Positions 23,292-32,277 of a stretch of 64,000 bases of DNA are shown here, in pieces. The notes beneath the pieces are model-generated. The model saw only the letters and a program-made list of their open reading frames with translations, did no database searches and had not been told where the DNA came from. Source of the DNA: Bradyrhizobium sp. dw_78 (GTDB taxonomy: Bacteria; Pseudomonadota; Alphaproteobacteria; Rhizobiales; Xanthobacteraceae); the NCBI RefSeq assembly GCF_018449525.1, contig NZ_JAAVUS010000008.1, positions 248,001 to 312,000 on the forward strand. Reading direction: 5' to 3'. Numbering within the stretch: position 1 is the first letter of the stretch; every line of letters starts with the position of its first letter. Made by a program: the position numbers and the translations under genes.

Positions 23292-24548
23292 ATGGGCGTG
23301 GGAATGGCCGGGTCTGGAACATCTTCGCTCGGCGACGGGATCGTCGCGCGCATCGACCGGCTGGCGGAAATTTCCGAGACGCCGGAGCATCTGGCGCGGA
23401 TTTTCCTGACGCCCGAACATCGCGCGGCCGCCGACCTTCTGCTGGCCTGGATGCGCGAGGCCGGGATGAGCGCCCATCTCGATGCCATCGGAAATGTCTG
23501 CGGCCGCTATGAAGGCGATCGTCCCGGCTTGCCTTGCCTGATGCTGGGATCGCATTTCGACACGGTGCGCGACGCCGGAAAATGGGACGGCCCGCTCGGA
23601 CTGATCACCGCGATCTGCTGCGTCGCCGATCTGCACCGGCGGGGACGTCGTCTGCCTTTCGCTGTCGAAGTCGTCGGTTTTGCCGATGAGGAAGGCGTTC
23701 GCTTTGCCTCGACCCTGCTCGGCAGCCGCGCGGTAGCCGGGACTTTCGACGAAAGCGTGCTCGGCGCAAAAGACCGCAACGGCCTATCGATGCGCGACGC
23801 GCTGGTGAAATTCGGTCTCGATCCGCAGCACATCGGCGCCGCGGCGCGCGTCCGCCGCGAGCTGCTTGCCTATGTCGAGCTTCACATCGAGCAGGGGCCG
23901 GTGCTGGAAGCCGAACATCTCGCGGTCGGCGCGGTGACGGCGATCGCCGGCGCGACGCGGCTTGCGGTTCGGCTGACCGGCATGGCTGGCCATGCCGGAA
24001 CGGTGCCGATGGCGTTGCGCCGCGACGCGCTGACGGGAGCGGCGGCGTGCATCACCGCGATCGAGGAATTCTGCCGGACCGATCCTGACGGATTGGTCGG
24101 GACCGTCGGCTACATCCACGCCATGCCCGGCGCCACCAATGTGATTCCGGGGCAAGTCTCCTTCACCATCGATATCCGCGCGCCGACCGATCCGCATCGC
24201 AAGCTCGCGGTCGCCGATATCGTCCGGCGCATCGAGGCGATCGCAAGAGAGCGGCAATTGGCGTTGCAGATCGACGTGACGCACGAAAACCGCACGGTGC
24301 CCTGTGCGCCGTGGCTGAAGGCGCAGGTGTCGGAAGCCATCGCCGCCGGGGGCTATCGTGTGTACGAATTACCGAGCGGCGCCGGGCATGACGGCATGGC
24401 GATGATCGACATCGCCGACGTCGCCATGATCTTCGTGCGCTGCCGCGGCGGCATCAGCCATCATCCCGACGAGCATGTCGATGCGGCCGACGCCGATGCC
24501 GGCGCGCGCGTGCTGCTGCGGATGATCGAGAATTTTCGCCCGCTGTAG
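23292..24548 (+). CDS. allC: Allantoate amidohydrolase (M20 Zn-dependent hydrolase)
   Basis: A 418-residue enzyme of the M20 carbamoylase/allantoate amidohydrolase family. Metal ligands are visible in LGSHFDTVRDAGKWDG (His, Asp), FADEEGVRF (Glu-Glu), HIEQGP (His) and ISHHPDEH (C-terminal His). The dimerisation domain occupies the middle (from about VTAIAGATRLAVRLTG). It would hydrolyse allantoate to ureidoglycine, ammonia and CO2, the step after PuuE. The same fold includes N-carbamoyl-amino-acid hydrolases and ureidoglycolate hydrolase, so the name depends on context. Several N-terminal starts are possible (TTG 23283, ATG 23292, ATG 23304). It has its own sigma-54 promoter candidate. Confidence 0.85.
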   Translation: MGVGMAGSGTSSLGDGIVARIDRLAEISETPEHLARIFLTPEHRAAADLLLAWMREAGMSAHLDAIGNVCGRYEGDRPGLPCLMLGSHFDTVRDAGKWDGPLGLITAICCVADLHRRGRRLPFAVEVVGFADEEGVRFASTLLGSRAVAGTFDESVLGAKDRNGLSMRDALVKFGLDPQHIGAAARVRRELLAYVELHIEQGPVLEAEHLAVGAVTAIAGATRLAVRLTGMAGHAGTVPMALRRDALTGAAACITAIEEFCRTDPDGLVGTVGYIHAMPGATNVIPGQVSFTIDIRAPTDPHRKLAVADIVRRIEAIARERQLALQIDVTHENRTVPCAPWLKAQVSEAIAAGGYRVYELPSGAGHDGMAMIDIADVAMIFVRCRGGISHHPDEHVDAADADAGARVLLRMIENFRPL

Positions 24549-24598
24549 CGGTTTCGAGCCAGGCCCGCGCCAAGGTTCCGGTTCGATAAGGCTCTCGC

Positions 24599-26071
24599 TC
24601 AGGCGCCGATCGCGTTCCGGGCCACGACATCACGATAGAATGAGGCGCTGAGCTTCGCGGTCCGGACCTGCGTGTCGAAATCGACGTGATACAGCCCGAA
24701 GCGCTTTTCGAAACCGAAGATCCATTCGAAATTATCCATCAGGCTCCACAGGAAATAGCCGCGCACCGGCACGCCCTCGGCGGTGGCGCGCTGCAGCTGC
24801 GCAAGGTAGTTGCGCAGGTACATGATGCGGTCGAGATCGTACACCTTGCCGTCGGGGGTCAATTGATCGATCGACGACGTGCCGTTCTCGCTGATGTAGA
24901 TCGTATCGACGTTCCAGACCTTGGCGGCGAGCCGCGGCACCCAGTAAGCCGCCTCCGGGCCGATCCGGAGCCATTCGGAACTCATATGGGGAAACGAGGC
25001 GGGGATCGGCAGCACCTCGAAACCCGGCGCGCGGTCTGACGCCACCACGTAAGATTGCGGCGCATAAATGTTCAGGCCGAGGAAATCGATCGGGGAGCCG
25101 ATGATCTTCAATTCCTCGGCGGTGTATTTCGGCGCGTCCTTGCCGGCATAGGCGAGAAACGCCTCGGTGTATTTTCCTTCCAGGATCACGTTCAAAAATC
25201 CGGCGTTCAATTCGCGGGTCGCGATTTCGGCGGCGCGGATGTTGTCGGGCGTATCGATCGCCGGCAGGCAGGCCGCGATGTTTTCGGCGGGGCCGACCCG
25301 GGTGCCTGCTCGCCCCTTGGCGCGGATCGTCTGCACCGCAAGACCGTGCGCCAGCGCGACGTTGTGATGCACCTGATTCAGCGCCCCCTGGGGCAATTGC
25401 AGGCCGGGCGCGTCGATGCCGGAGCCGTAGCCGAAATAGACGAAGCGTCCGGTTTCGTTGATGGTGAAGAAGTTCCTGATGCGATCGCTCAAGCGCCCGG
25501 CGACATGGCCCGCGTAATCCGCGAAGGCTTTCGCGGTGTCGGCGGATTGCCATCCGCCAAAACGGTCCTGCAGCGATTGCGGCAGGTCCCAGTGATAGAG
25601 CGTCGCGAACGGCTCGATGCCGTTGGCGAGAAGCTCGTCCAGCAGCCGGTCGTAGAAATCGAGCCCCCTGGGGTTCGGTGCGCCGGTTCCTTCCGGAAAC
25701 ACCCGTGGCCAGGCGATCGAGAATCGATAGGCTTTCGCGCCGAGATCCCTGATGAGCCCAACATCTTCCTTGTAGCGGTGGTAATGGTCGTTGGCGCGGT
25801 CCGCGGTGCTGTGATCGGCGATCTTGCCCGGCGTGTGGCTGAAACGATCCCAGATCGACGGCCCGCGGCCGTCTTCGTTGACGGCGCCTTCGATCTGATA
25901 GGCGGAAGTGGCCGTGCCCCAGAGAAAGTCATCGGGAAAACGGGCGGGGGCGTGCCGGTCGGTGACGGGTTTTGGCTTGCTCGCCGTCCTCGCGGTGGCT
26001 GCCGCGATCCCGAGCGTGGAAAGGCCGGCCATCTTTGCAAAATGCCGCCGGGAAAATCTGCTGAACACCAT
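24599..26071 (-). CDS. Tat-exported family 1 glycoside hydrolase (beta-glucosidase-like)
   Basis: A 490-residue GH1 enzyme with a twin-arginine signal (SRFSRRHFAKMAGLSTLG), so it acts in the periplasm or outside. The fold is clear: FPDDFLWGTATSAYQIEGA, YRFSIAWPRVFPEG and LYHWDLPQSL. The nucleophile is Glu395 in YISENGT, and the aglycone end has SLMDNFEWIFGF. The acid/base Glu206 lies in FTINETG, where nearly all GH1 enzymes have NEP; the Thr for Pro exchange is unusual. Substrate is unknown. It stands alone next to the purine genes and opposite htrA. Most GH1 enzymes are cytosolic, so export is notable. Confidence 0.9.
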   Translation of the reverse strand: MVFSRFSRRHFAKMAGLSTLGIAAATARTASKPKPVTDRHAPARFPDDFLWGTATSAYQIEGAVNEDGRGPSIWDRFSHTPGKIADHSTADRANDHYHRYKEDVGLIRDLGAKAYRFSIAWPRVFPEGTGAPNPRGLDFYDRLLDELLANGIEPFATLYHWDLPQSLQDRFGGWQSADTAKAFADYAGHVAGRLSDRIRNFFTINETGRFVYFGYGSGIDAPGLQLPQGALNQVHHNVALAHGLAVQTIRAKGRAGTRVGPAENIAACLPAIDTPDNIRAAEIATRELNAGFLNVILEGKYTEAFLAYAGKDAPKYTAEELKIIGSPIDFLGLNIYAPQSYVVASDRAPGFEVLPIPASFPHMSSEWLRIGPEAAYWVPRLAAKVWNVDTIYISENGTSSIDQLTPDGKVYDLDRIMYLRNYLAQLQRATAEGVPVRGYFLWSLMDNFEWIFGFEKRFGLYHVDFDTQVRTAKLSASFYRDVVARNAIGA

Positions 26072-26123
26072 GGCTCCTGATATGAATTGTCGACCGCGAG
26101 GATAGCCGACGCCTGCGCATTAT

Positions 26124-26151
26124 TGAATTGAATAGTGCCGGCTTCAATTCA
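26124..26151. promoter_or_regulatory. Inverted repeat between GH1 and HtrA genes
   Basis: TGAATTGAA (26124-26132) is exactly inverted at 26143-26151 with a 10-base spacer, in the 264-base divergent promoter region. It could be an operator or an RNA hairpin. Confidence 0.35.
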
Positions 26152-26335
26152 GCGGGGCGCGATTGGCGCGGGCGATCGGGCGCGATGCCTGAGACCAAAG
26201 CGTGCGGTGGTTCGCCGCATAGTTCTTGCGAAAGATTAATCGTCCGAACAGGACCACGTAATGTGGCCTCGCCATGTTGGGAGCCAGGATTTGTCCTGCC
26301 AACGATCTGTCCCGTCCAACATTGGAGCTGCCAAG

Positions 26336-27874
26336 ATGAACGATCAATCGAATACCTCCCATTCGACACCACGAAAGATATTGAAGCCGCGCCGGCTGGC
26401 GCTGCTGGCGTCCGTCGCAGGCCTCAGCATGGCGGTTCTCGCCACCGGTCCCGGCGGTTATCTGCCGTTCGGCATTGCGGCGCTGACGTCGCCGGCGCAG
26501 GCGGCCGAACCCGCGCAGAACACGGCGGGCTTCGCCGACCTTGTCGCCAAGGTCAAACCCGCGGTCATCTCAGTGCGCGTCAAGATCGACGGCGATGCCG
26601 AACATGGCGCAATGGTCCAGAACGAAGGGATGAATTCGGACCAGTCCGATAATCCGTTGGACCAGTTTTCAAGGCAATTCGGCTTCCGCGCTCCCGACGG
26701 CATGCCGCAGCGTCACCAGGTCATCACCGGCGAAGGCTCGGGCTTCTTCATTTCGCCGGACGGCTATGCCGTGACCAACAACCACGTGGTCGATCACGCC
26801 CAGTCGGTTCAGGTGACCACGGATGACGGCACGATCTACACCGCCAAGGTCATCGGCACCGACAAGAAGACCGATCTGGCGCTGATCAAGGTCGAAGGCA
26901 AGAAGGACTTCACTTACGTCAAATTCTCGGACGCGCAGCCGCGGGTCGGCGACTGGGTGGTCGCGGTCGGTAATCCCTTCGGTCTCGGCGGCACGGTGAC
27001 GGCCGGCATTGTCTCGGCGCGCGGACGCGACATCGGGGCCGGACCGTATGACGACTACGTCCAGATCGATGCGCCGATCAACAAGGGCAATTCCGGCGGT
27101 CCGGCGTTCGACACCAGCGGCAACGTCATCGGCGTCAACACCGCGATCTTCTCGCCGTCGGGCGGCTCGGTCGGGATCGGCTTCGACATTCCTGCCGCGA
27201 CCGCGAAGCTCGTCGTCGCCGAACTCAAGGACAAGGGCTATGTCACCCGCGGCTGGCTCGGCGTCCAGGTGCAGCCGGTCACGGCCGACATCGCCGACAG
27301 CCTCGGCATGAAGCAGGCGAGGGGGGCGATGGTCGATAATCCGCAGGACGGCAGTCCGGCGGCCAAGGCCGGCATCGAAGCCGGCGACGTCATCACCGCG
27401 GTCAACGGCGCGGACGTCAAGGACGCGCGCGACCTTGCCCGCAACATCAGCACGATGGCGCCCGGCGCTTCGGTGAAGCTCGACATCCTGCACAAGGGTA
27501 CCGCCAGGACGGTGTCGGTGGCGCTCGGCGAAATGCCGGATGACCATCAGGCCAATGCCGGCGGCGATCATGCGGCGGATCTGGCCGGCACGCCGCATCT
27601 CGGCTTGCAACTTGCGCCCGCCGGTGAGGTCGCGGGTTCCGGCGACAAGGGCGTCGTGGTGACGTCGGTCGATCCGGCAGGCCCCGCGGCGGAGCATGGC
27701 TTCCGGACCGGCGACGTCATCCTCAATGTCGGCGGCAATATCGTTTCCAACGCCGCCGACGTGCGGGCGGCGCTGAACGCAGCCAAGGAAAGCGGCAAGC
27801 ACAGCGTCCTGATGCGGGTGAAAACAGCGGATGCGACCAGGTTCGTTGCGGTTCCCTTCACCAAGGAGGGATGA
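26336..27874 (+). CDS. DegP/HtrA-type periplasmic serine protease
   Basis: A 512-residue trypsin-like protease with two PDZ domains. The catalytic triad is His150 (TNNHVV), Asp180 (KTDLAL) and Ser253 (GNSGGP). PDZ1 starts near GWLGVQVQPV and PDZ2 near HLGLQLAPAG. The N-terminus has a long basic n-region and a hydrophobic signal segment (LALLASVAGLSMAVLATG), with cleavage likely at AQA|AE. It degrades or refolds damaged envelope proteins. ATG 26336 has GGAG at good distance; an upstream in-frame start at 26261 is not supported. A strong terminator follows. Confidence 0.95.
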   Translation: MNDQSNTSHSTPRKILKPRRLALLASVAGLSMAVLATGPGGYLPFGIAALTSPAQAAEPAQNTAGFADLVAKVKPAVISVRVKIDGDAEHGAMVQNEGMNSDQSDNPLDQFSRQFGFRAPDGMPQRHQVITGEGSGFFISPDGYAVTNNHVVDHAQSVQVTTDDGTIYTAKVIGTDKKTDLALIKVEGKKDFTYVKFSDAQPRVGDWVVAVGNPFGLGGTVTAGIVSARGRDIGAGPYDDYVQIDAPINKGNSGGPAFDTSGNVIGVNTAIFSPSGGSVGIGFDIPAATAKLVVAELKDKGYVTRGWLGVQVQPVTADIADSLGMKQARGAMVDNPQDGSPAAKAGIEAGDVITAVNGADVKDARDLARNISTMAPGASVKLDILHKGTARTVSVALGEMPDDHQANAGGDHAADLAGTPHLGLQLAPAGEVAGSGDKGVVVTSVDPAGPAAEHGFRTGDVILNVGGNIVSNAADVRAALNAAKESGKHSVLMRVKTADATRFVAVPFTKEG

Positions 27875-27906
27875 TCGGGTGAACTTGTCTTGATCGATGC
27901 CGGTTG

Positions 27907-27935
27907 GAAAGGCCGGGCCCAAAGCCCGGCCTTTC
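27907..27935 (+). terminator. Intrinsic terminator of the HtrA gene
   Basis: Perfect 12-bp stem (27907-27918 with 27924-27935) around CCAAA, 33 bases after the stop, ending in CTTTCTGTATT. Confidence 0.88.
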
Positions 27936-28021
27936 TGTATTCTCGACAGGCTTCTTTCTTCCCAGCCTCGCCGAAGCCGGTGCCAGCTTCCGGCGGCGTC
28001 CCTTGAAACCGGAGGTTTCCG

Positions 28022-28876
28022 ATGACTGCAACGACCATTTCGGCAATTGAATCGGCCGCGCCGCCGGTCACGCTCCCAAAACTACTCAGCGGCCAGAAGG
28101 CGCTGGTGACCGGCGCCAGCTCCGGGATCGGCAAGGCGGTGGCGACCGCACTGGGGCAGGCCGGCGCCGATGTCGTGGTCAATTACGTCGGTAACGCTGC
28201 TGCCGCGGACGCCGTGGTCGAGGACATCAGGAAGTCCGGCGCCAAGGCCTATGCGCATCAGGCCGACGTCTCCTCGGAAGAAGAGGTCGCGGCGATGTTC
28301 ACGAAGATGATGCAGGATTTCGGCACTATCGACATCCTCGTCAGCAATGCCGGCCTGCAGCAGGACTCGGCTTTTCCTGACATGACGCTGGCGCAATGGA
28401 ACAAGGTGCTGAGCGTCAATCTGACCGGACAGTTCCTGTGCGCCCGCGAGGCGGTACGCGAATTCCTGCGCCGCGGCGTAGTGCCCTCGGTATCGAGCGC
28501 CGCCGGCAAGATCATCTGCATGAGCTCGGTGCATCAGCAGATTCCGTGGGGCGGGCATGTCAACTACGCCGCGTCCAAGGGCGGCATTAAGCTCTTGATG
28601 GAGAGCATGGCGCAGGAACTCGCGCCGCAACGCATCCGCGTCAACGCCATCGCGCCTGGCGCGATCCGGACGCCGATCAACACTTCGGCCTGGCAAACCA
28701 AGGAAGCCTATGCCGCGCTGATGACGCTGATTCCTTACGGGCGGATCGGCGAGCCCGAAGACATCGCGCGCGCGGCGGTCTGGCTGGCCTCGGATCATTC
28801 CGACTATGTCGTCGGCACCACGCTGTTCGTCGACGGCGGCATGACGCTCTATCCGGGCTTCGCCACCGGCGGTTAA
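28022..28876 (+). CDS. SDR-family oxidoreductase (glucose 1-dehydrogenase-like)
   Basis: A 284-residue short-chain dehydrogenase. The Rossmann motif TGASSGIG is near residue 32, NAG near 113, and the catalytic Ser (CMSSVHQQIPW), Tyr and Lys (NYAASKGG) are in place. The segment HQQIPWGGHVNYAASK and the C-terminal VDGGMTLYPGFA are typical of glucose 1-dehydrogenase-annotated SDRs in this group. An N-terminal extension of about 25 residues precedes the fold. The true substrate is unknown. GGAGG upstream supports ATG 28022. Confidence 0.85.
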   Translation: MTATTISAIESAAPPVTLPKLLSGQKALVTGASSGIGKAVATALGQAGADVVVNYVGNAAAADAVVEDIRKSGAKAYAHQADVSSEEEVAAMFTKMMQDFGTIDILVSNAGLQQDSAFPDMTLAQWNKVLSVNLTGQFLCAREAVREFLRRGVVPSVSSAAGKIICMSSVHQQIPWGGHVNYAASKGGIKLLMESMAQELAPQRIRVNAIAPGAIRTPINTSAWQTKEAYAALMTLIPYGRIGEPEDIARAAVWLASDHSDYVVGTTLFVDGGMTLYPGFATGG

Positions 28877-28983
28877 GGCCTTCGCTAAAATGCGCGGTAA
28901 CCTTATGGGTGGGATCGGCTGGAATCGCGCCGGCTGCCGCATAGATAGGGCCTGTTGGATGATTGCGTTTCAGGAGGCCTCGC

Positions 28984-29400
28984 ATGGGCCCGAAAAATGT
29001 TTTGAATATTTTGGCTGGCGCGGCGTTGTTGGCAGGGATCGGCCCGGCGATCGCGGACCCGTATCGGCCCGGCGAATATTTCGGCCTCGATCTTTCCACG
29101 GCGCTGCTCTCGCCCACGCCGCTCGGACCCCGGACCCAATTCGCGCCGGTGCGCGTCGAAGCCAATTCCGGCCCGCCCGCCGCGCAGGCACCTGCGAAGC
29201 CCGCTGCCCAGATCGCCGTTGCCAAAACCGGAACGGCACCTATGCGCTCCGCGAGATCGCAGCCCGGCAAGCGGGGCGCGGTTCGAATCAGGCTGGCGCG
29301 CCGGCATCGCGGCAATCCGCTCGATGCCGAGGCGTTCGATACCCGCATCCAGGTCTGGCCGTGCAAGTCGGGCGGCATCTGCAACTGGCAGCGCCAATGA
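28984..29400 (+). CDS. Exported basic protein of unknown function
   Basis: A 138-residue protein starting MGPKNVLNILAGAALLAGIG, a signal peptide with cleavage likely at AIA|DP. The mature part begins YRPGEYFGLDLSTALLSPTPLG, then an Ala-Pro-rich linker and a very basic region (SARSQPGKRGAVRIRLARRH). The C-terminal segment has two Cys (WPCKSGGICNWQ) that could form a disulphide. AGGAGG lies just upstream of ATG 28984, clearly better than the in-frame start at 28963. I do not recognise a family with known function. Confidence 0.7.
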   Translation: MGPKNVLNILAGAALLAGIGPAIADPYRPGEYFGLDLSTALLSPTPLGPRTQFAPVRVEANSGPPAAQAPAKPAAQIAVAKTGTAPMRSARSQPGKRGAVRIRLARRHRGNPLDAEAFDTRIQVWPCKSGGICNWQRQ

Positions 29401-29557
29401 AGCGATCAGGCGCGAATGACCGGCCAACGCTGTCTTGATTTGGACTTGAGGCGCGGGGCAGGCTATCAAGCGGCCGGTCTTTCATTCCCTCAATAAAGCG
29501 CCGTTCGCGCGCGCTGCCGGCTTTTGGTCCGGGAGTTCTCAGTCTTCAGGAGCGATC

Positions 29558-30376
29558 ATGGATTATCTGCACACGCAGGGCATCGAGATGCCGCGGCTCG
29601 GGCTCGGCACGTTTCGCATGCAGGGCGATGTCTGCCGCGCGGCCGTGGAGAGTGCGCTCGGCCTCGGTTATCGGCACATCGACACCGCCGAGATGTACGG
29701 CAATGAGGAGGCCATCGGTCCGGCGATCGCCGCATCGGGCATCGCGCGCAAGGATCTGCACGTCACCACCAAAGTCTGGCATGAAAACCTGGCGCCAGAT
29801 GCGATCCGCAAGGCATTCGACACCAGCCTCAACAAGCTGAAGCTCGATCACGTCGATCTCTATCTGGTGCATTGGCCGTCGAAAAACATGAACCTGCCGA
29901 CGGTGTTCGAGGCGCTGATGAAGCTGAAGCAGGAGGGCCGCACCCGCGCCATTGGCGTCGCCAATTTCAACGTGGCGCTGCTCAAGACCGTGGTCGAGGA
30001 GATCAAGGCGCCGATCGCCTGCAACCAGATCGAATATCACGTGCTGCTCGATCAGACCAAGGTCGCCAGCTATCTTGCGGCGAAATCGATCCCGCTGGTG
30101 GCCTATTGTCCGCTGGCGCAGGGCCGCGCCGCGAGCAACGAAACGCTGGCCGCGATCGGCCGCAAGCACGATGCCAGCGCGGCGCAAGTGGCGCTGAAAT
30201 GGTTGCTCGACCAGGACGGCGTCGCCGCGATCCCCAAGGCCTCGCGCGCGGAAAGCCAGCAGGCCAATCTCGGCGCGCTCAACGTCAAGCTCGACGATGA
30301 GGATCGGAAGGCGATCGCGGCGCTGCCGAAGGATCAGCGTTTTGTGAATCCCGGCTTTGCGCCGGCGTGGGATTGA
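29558..30376 (+). CDS. Aldo/keto reductase (2,5-diketo-D-gluconate reductase type)
   Basis: A 272-residue NADPH-dependent reductase of the AKR superfamily. The catalytic tetrad is visible: Asp and Tyr in IDTAEMYGNEEAIG, Lys in TTKVWHENL and His in YLVHWPSKN. The cofactor end IPKASRAESQQANLGA is typical, and the signature IGVANFNVALL occupies the middle. The length and N-terminal MPRLGLGTFRMQG fit the DkgA/DkgB group, which reduces methylglyoxal and diketogluconates. AGGAG precedes ATG 29558, and a strong terminator follows. Confidence 0.9.
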   Translation: MDYLHTQGIEMPRLGLGTFRMQGDVCRAAVESALGLGYRHIDTAEMYGNEEAIGPAIAASGIARKDLHVTTKVWHENLAPDAIRKAFDTSLNKLKLDHVDLYLVHWPSKNMNLPTVFEALMKLKQEGRTRAIGVANFNVALLKTVVEEIKAPIACNQIEYHVLLDQTKVASYLAAKSIPLVAYCPLAQGRAASNETLAAIGRKHDASAAQVALKWLLDQDGVAAIPKASRAESQQANLGALNVKLDDEDRKAIAALPKDQRFVNPGFAPAWD

Positions 30377-30383
30377 TGCAAGA

Positions 30384-30409
30384 AAAATGGCCCCGCAAGG
30401 GGCCATTTT
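30384..30409 (+). terminator. Intrinsic terminator of the aldo/keto reductase gene
   Basis: Perfect 11-bp stem (30384-30394 with 30399-30409) with GCAA tetraloop and a T-run, 8 bases after the stop. Confidence 0.9.
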
Positions 30410-30455
30410 ATTCGTGTTATTTGCGCCGGCCGCGGTATCCGCCCGGCGTCTATTC

Positions 30456-30614
30456 TTAGTCGTGATGGCGATGTTTGACGACCAGCACCTTGTCGTGGTG
30501 ATGGGGATGCCATCCGTGGCCGTGCTTGACGACGAGCGTCTCGGCGCTTGCAATCGAGGGCGCAGCGACGGCGATCGCAGCCAGTGCGGCAATCATGTAA
30601 GCAAACTTCTTCAT
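30456..30614 (-). CDS. Small exported histidine-rich protein
   Basis: A 52-residue protein with a signal peptide (MKKFAYMIAALAAIAVAAPS, cleavage ASA|ET). The mature peptide of about 28 residues has ten His, in HGHGWHPHHH and KHRHHD, flanked by two VLVVKH/LVVKH repeats. The composition suggests binding of Zn, Cu or Ni in the periplasm, but this is inference. GGAGGAG stands at ideal spacing before ATG 30614, so expression is likely even though the gene is tiny. Similar short proteins occur widely in Bradyrhizobium. Confidence 0.72.
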   Translation of the reverse strand: MKKFAYMIAALAAIAVAAPSIASAETLVVKHGHGWHPHHHDKVLVVKHRHHD

Positions 30615-30702
30615 GCTGTTCTCCTCCGTTGAACGGGGAGCTAACGTCATATCGGACGCTACGTTCCCGCAGAATCCGGAGAGAATTCTGAATGGTTGTT
30701 CA

Positions 30703-30807
30703 GCTAAAGCGTTTTCGATCGAAGTGGAAACCGGTTCGCGTGAAGAAAACGCGTCAAAACTACAATCCAGAGCTTCGGTTCTGATTCAATCAGAACCGAA
30801 GCTCTGG
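30703..30807 (+). repeat. Intergenic repeat family C, copy 2
   Basis: The most complete copy: a tract with GCGTGAAGAAAACGCGTC is followed by a long inverted repeat in which AGAGCTTCGGTTCTGATT pairs with AATCAGAACCGAAGCTCT. It lies between two divergently placed gene ends. Confidence 0.8.
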
Positions 30808-30852
30808 CGGTCGCCGCGCTCGAGAGTGCTCGTTCATTCCCGCTGTGATGCA

Positions 30853-32127
30853 TCACTCGATGATCGACTGATACACCAGCGCATTGATCAGCTGACGGTA
30901 GTGCCAGCGCGCAGGCCCCGGCACTGCGGAGAGATAGACCACCGCGAGTTCTTCCTTCGGATCGACCCACCAGTCGGTGCCGCTGACGCCGGGCCAGGAG
31001 AATTGTCCGACCGATCCCATCATCCGCACCACGCCGGGCGTGTTACGCACGGCAAGCCCGAGACCGAAGCCGTAATCGGCGCGGGTGGGATCGGTATTGC
31101 CGATGAGATTCTTGATGTTCGGGCCGAGCTGGTCGGACAGCATGTAGTCGACGGTCTTGCGGCCCAGCAGTTGCGCTTTGCCGGAACGACCATGATTCAT
31201 CAGCATCTGGGCAAAGCGCAGATAATCCGTCGCGGTCGTGGCCGCGCAGCCGCCGCCGCATTCGAATTTGAGCGGCTGCGTCAGTTCAGGGCTGCGTACC
31301 TGCGGCTTGCCGGTGTCGGGATCGACCGGCAACGGCCTGGCGTAGCGCGCCGCCTTGTCCGCGGAAATCGAGAACCCGGTATCGGTCATGCCGAGCGGCG
31401 CGAACAGATTGGCCTGCAGATATTGGCCCAGCGTCTGGTTGCTGATCTTCTCGATGATAAGGCCGGTGATGTCGAGACCGAAGCCATAGTCCCACACCGT
31501 CGCCGGTTGATAGAGCAGCGTCGCCGATGACAATTTATCGAGGAAGGCTGGGCCGTCGTAATTGCGCGAAGCCTCGGCGCTGCTGGCTGGATACATCCTG
31601 TGTACCGGTGTGGCGCCGCGACCGCCATAAATCAGGCCGGAGGTGTGGCGCAGCAAATCCTGGATCGTGATCGGGCGATTGGCCGGCACGGTGTCGGTGG
31701 TCGGTTCGCCGCTCGCGTCGCGGGTGGCGACGCGCATATTGGCGAATTTCGGAAAATACTGGCTCAGGGGATCGTCGATCAGGATCTTGCCCCGCTCGTA
31801 GAGCATCAGGGCGCCCACCGTCGTCATCGGCTTGGTCATCGAGGCGATGTTGAAGATGGTGTCGGTGGTCATCGGGACATTGGCGGCCTTGTCGCGCCAG
31901 CCATAGGCGTCGAGCATCACCAGCTTGCCGTGCCGGGCGACGGCGATGACCGCGCCGGGAATACGCCCGGCCTCGATATCGGCCTTTAGCGTCGTGCCGA
32001 TCCGCGCCAGCCGCTCCGAGGACATGCCGACGTCTTCGGGCTTTGCGCGGGGCAGGGGATCTTTGGCGAAGGCGGCGCTCGACGCCAGCAGGCAAAGCGC
32101 GGCAACAACGGTTCGTAAGGAAGTCAT
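30853..32127 (-). CDS. Serine hydrolase of the class C beta-lactamase family
   Basis: A 424-residue exported protein (signal LRTVVAALCLLASSAAFA|KD). The active-site SxxK motif is SMTK near residue 95 (IFNIASMTKPMTT), and the Y-x-N position is YGF in VWDYGFGLDITG. The C-terminal GVSGTDWWVDP replaces the KTG/HxG box. This pattern fits the EstB-type esterases and D-aminopeptidases more than true beta-lactamases, so an esterase or peptidase acting on an envelope or exogenous ester is likely. Repeat family C lies just downstream. Confidence 0.88.
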   Translation of the reverse strand: MTSLRTVVAALCLLASSAAFAKDPLPRAKPEDVGMSSERLARIGTTLKADIEAGRIPGAVIAVARHGKLVMLDAYGWRDKAANVPMTTDTIFNIASMTKPMTTVGALMLYERGKILIDDPLSQYFPKFANMRVATRDASGEPTTDTVPANRPITIQDLLRHTSGLIYGGRGATPVHRMYPASSAEASRNYDGPAFLDKLSSATLLYQPATVWDYGFGLDITGLIIEKISNQTLGQYLQANLFAPLGMTDTGFSISADKAARYARPLPVDPDTGKPQVRSPELTQPLKFECGGGCAATTATDYLRFAQMLMNHGRSGKAQLLGRKTVDYMLSDQLGPNIKNLIGNTDPTRADYGFGLGLAVRNTPGVVRMMGSVGQFSWPGVSGTDWWVDPKEELAVVYLSAVPGPARWHYRQLINALVYQSIIE

Positions 32128-32277
32128 GGATTATCTCCGGTTCGGGCTCTTCCGGCCCCATTGACATCAGCAATGAAGGGAGGATTTTCGTGGCAGTCCG
32201 CGACGCCTATATGTCATTGCAGCCGACGGCAAGTCACGTCGAAGTAAAGTCACGTCGCCGTTAAAGCCGCGCCGGAG

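Noticed and set aside
25055..26080. A 341-codon + strand frame opposite the GH1 gene
   Set aside because: It runs antisense to a gene with clear catalytic motifs and has no homology-like segments.
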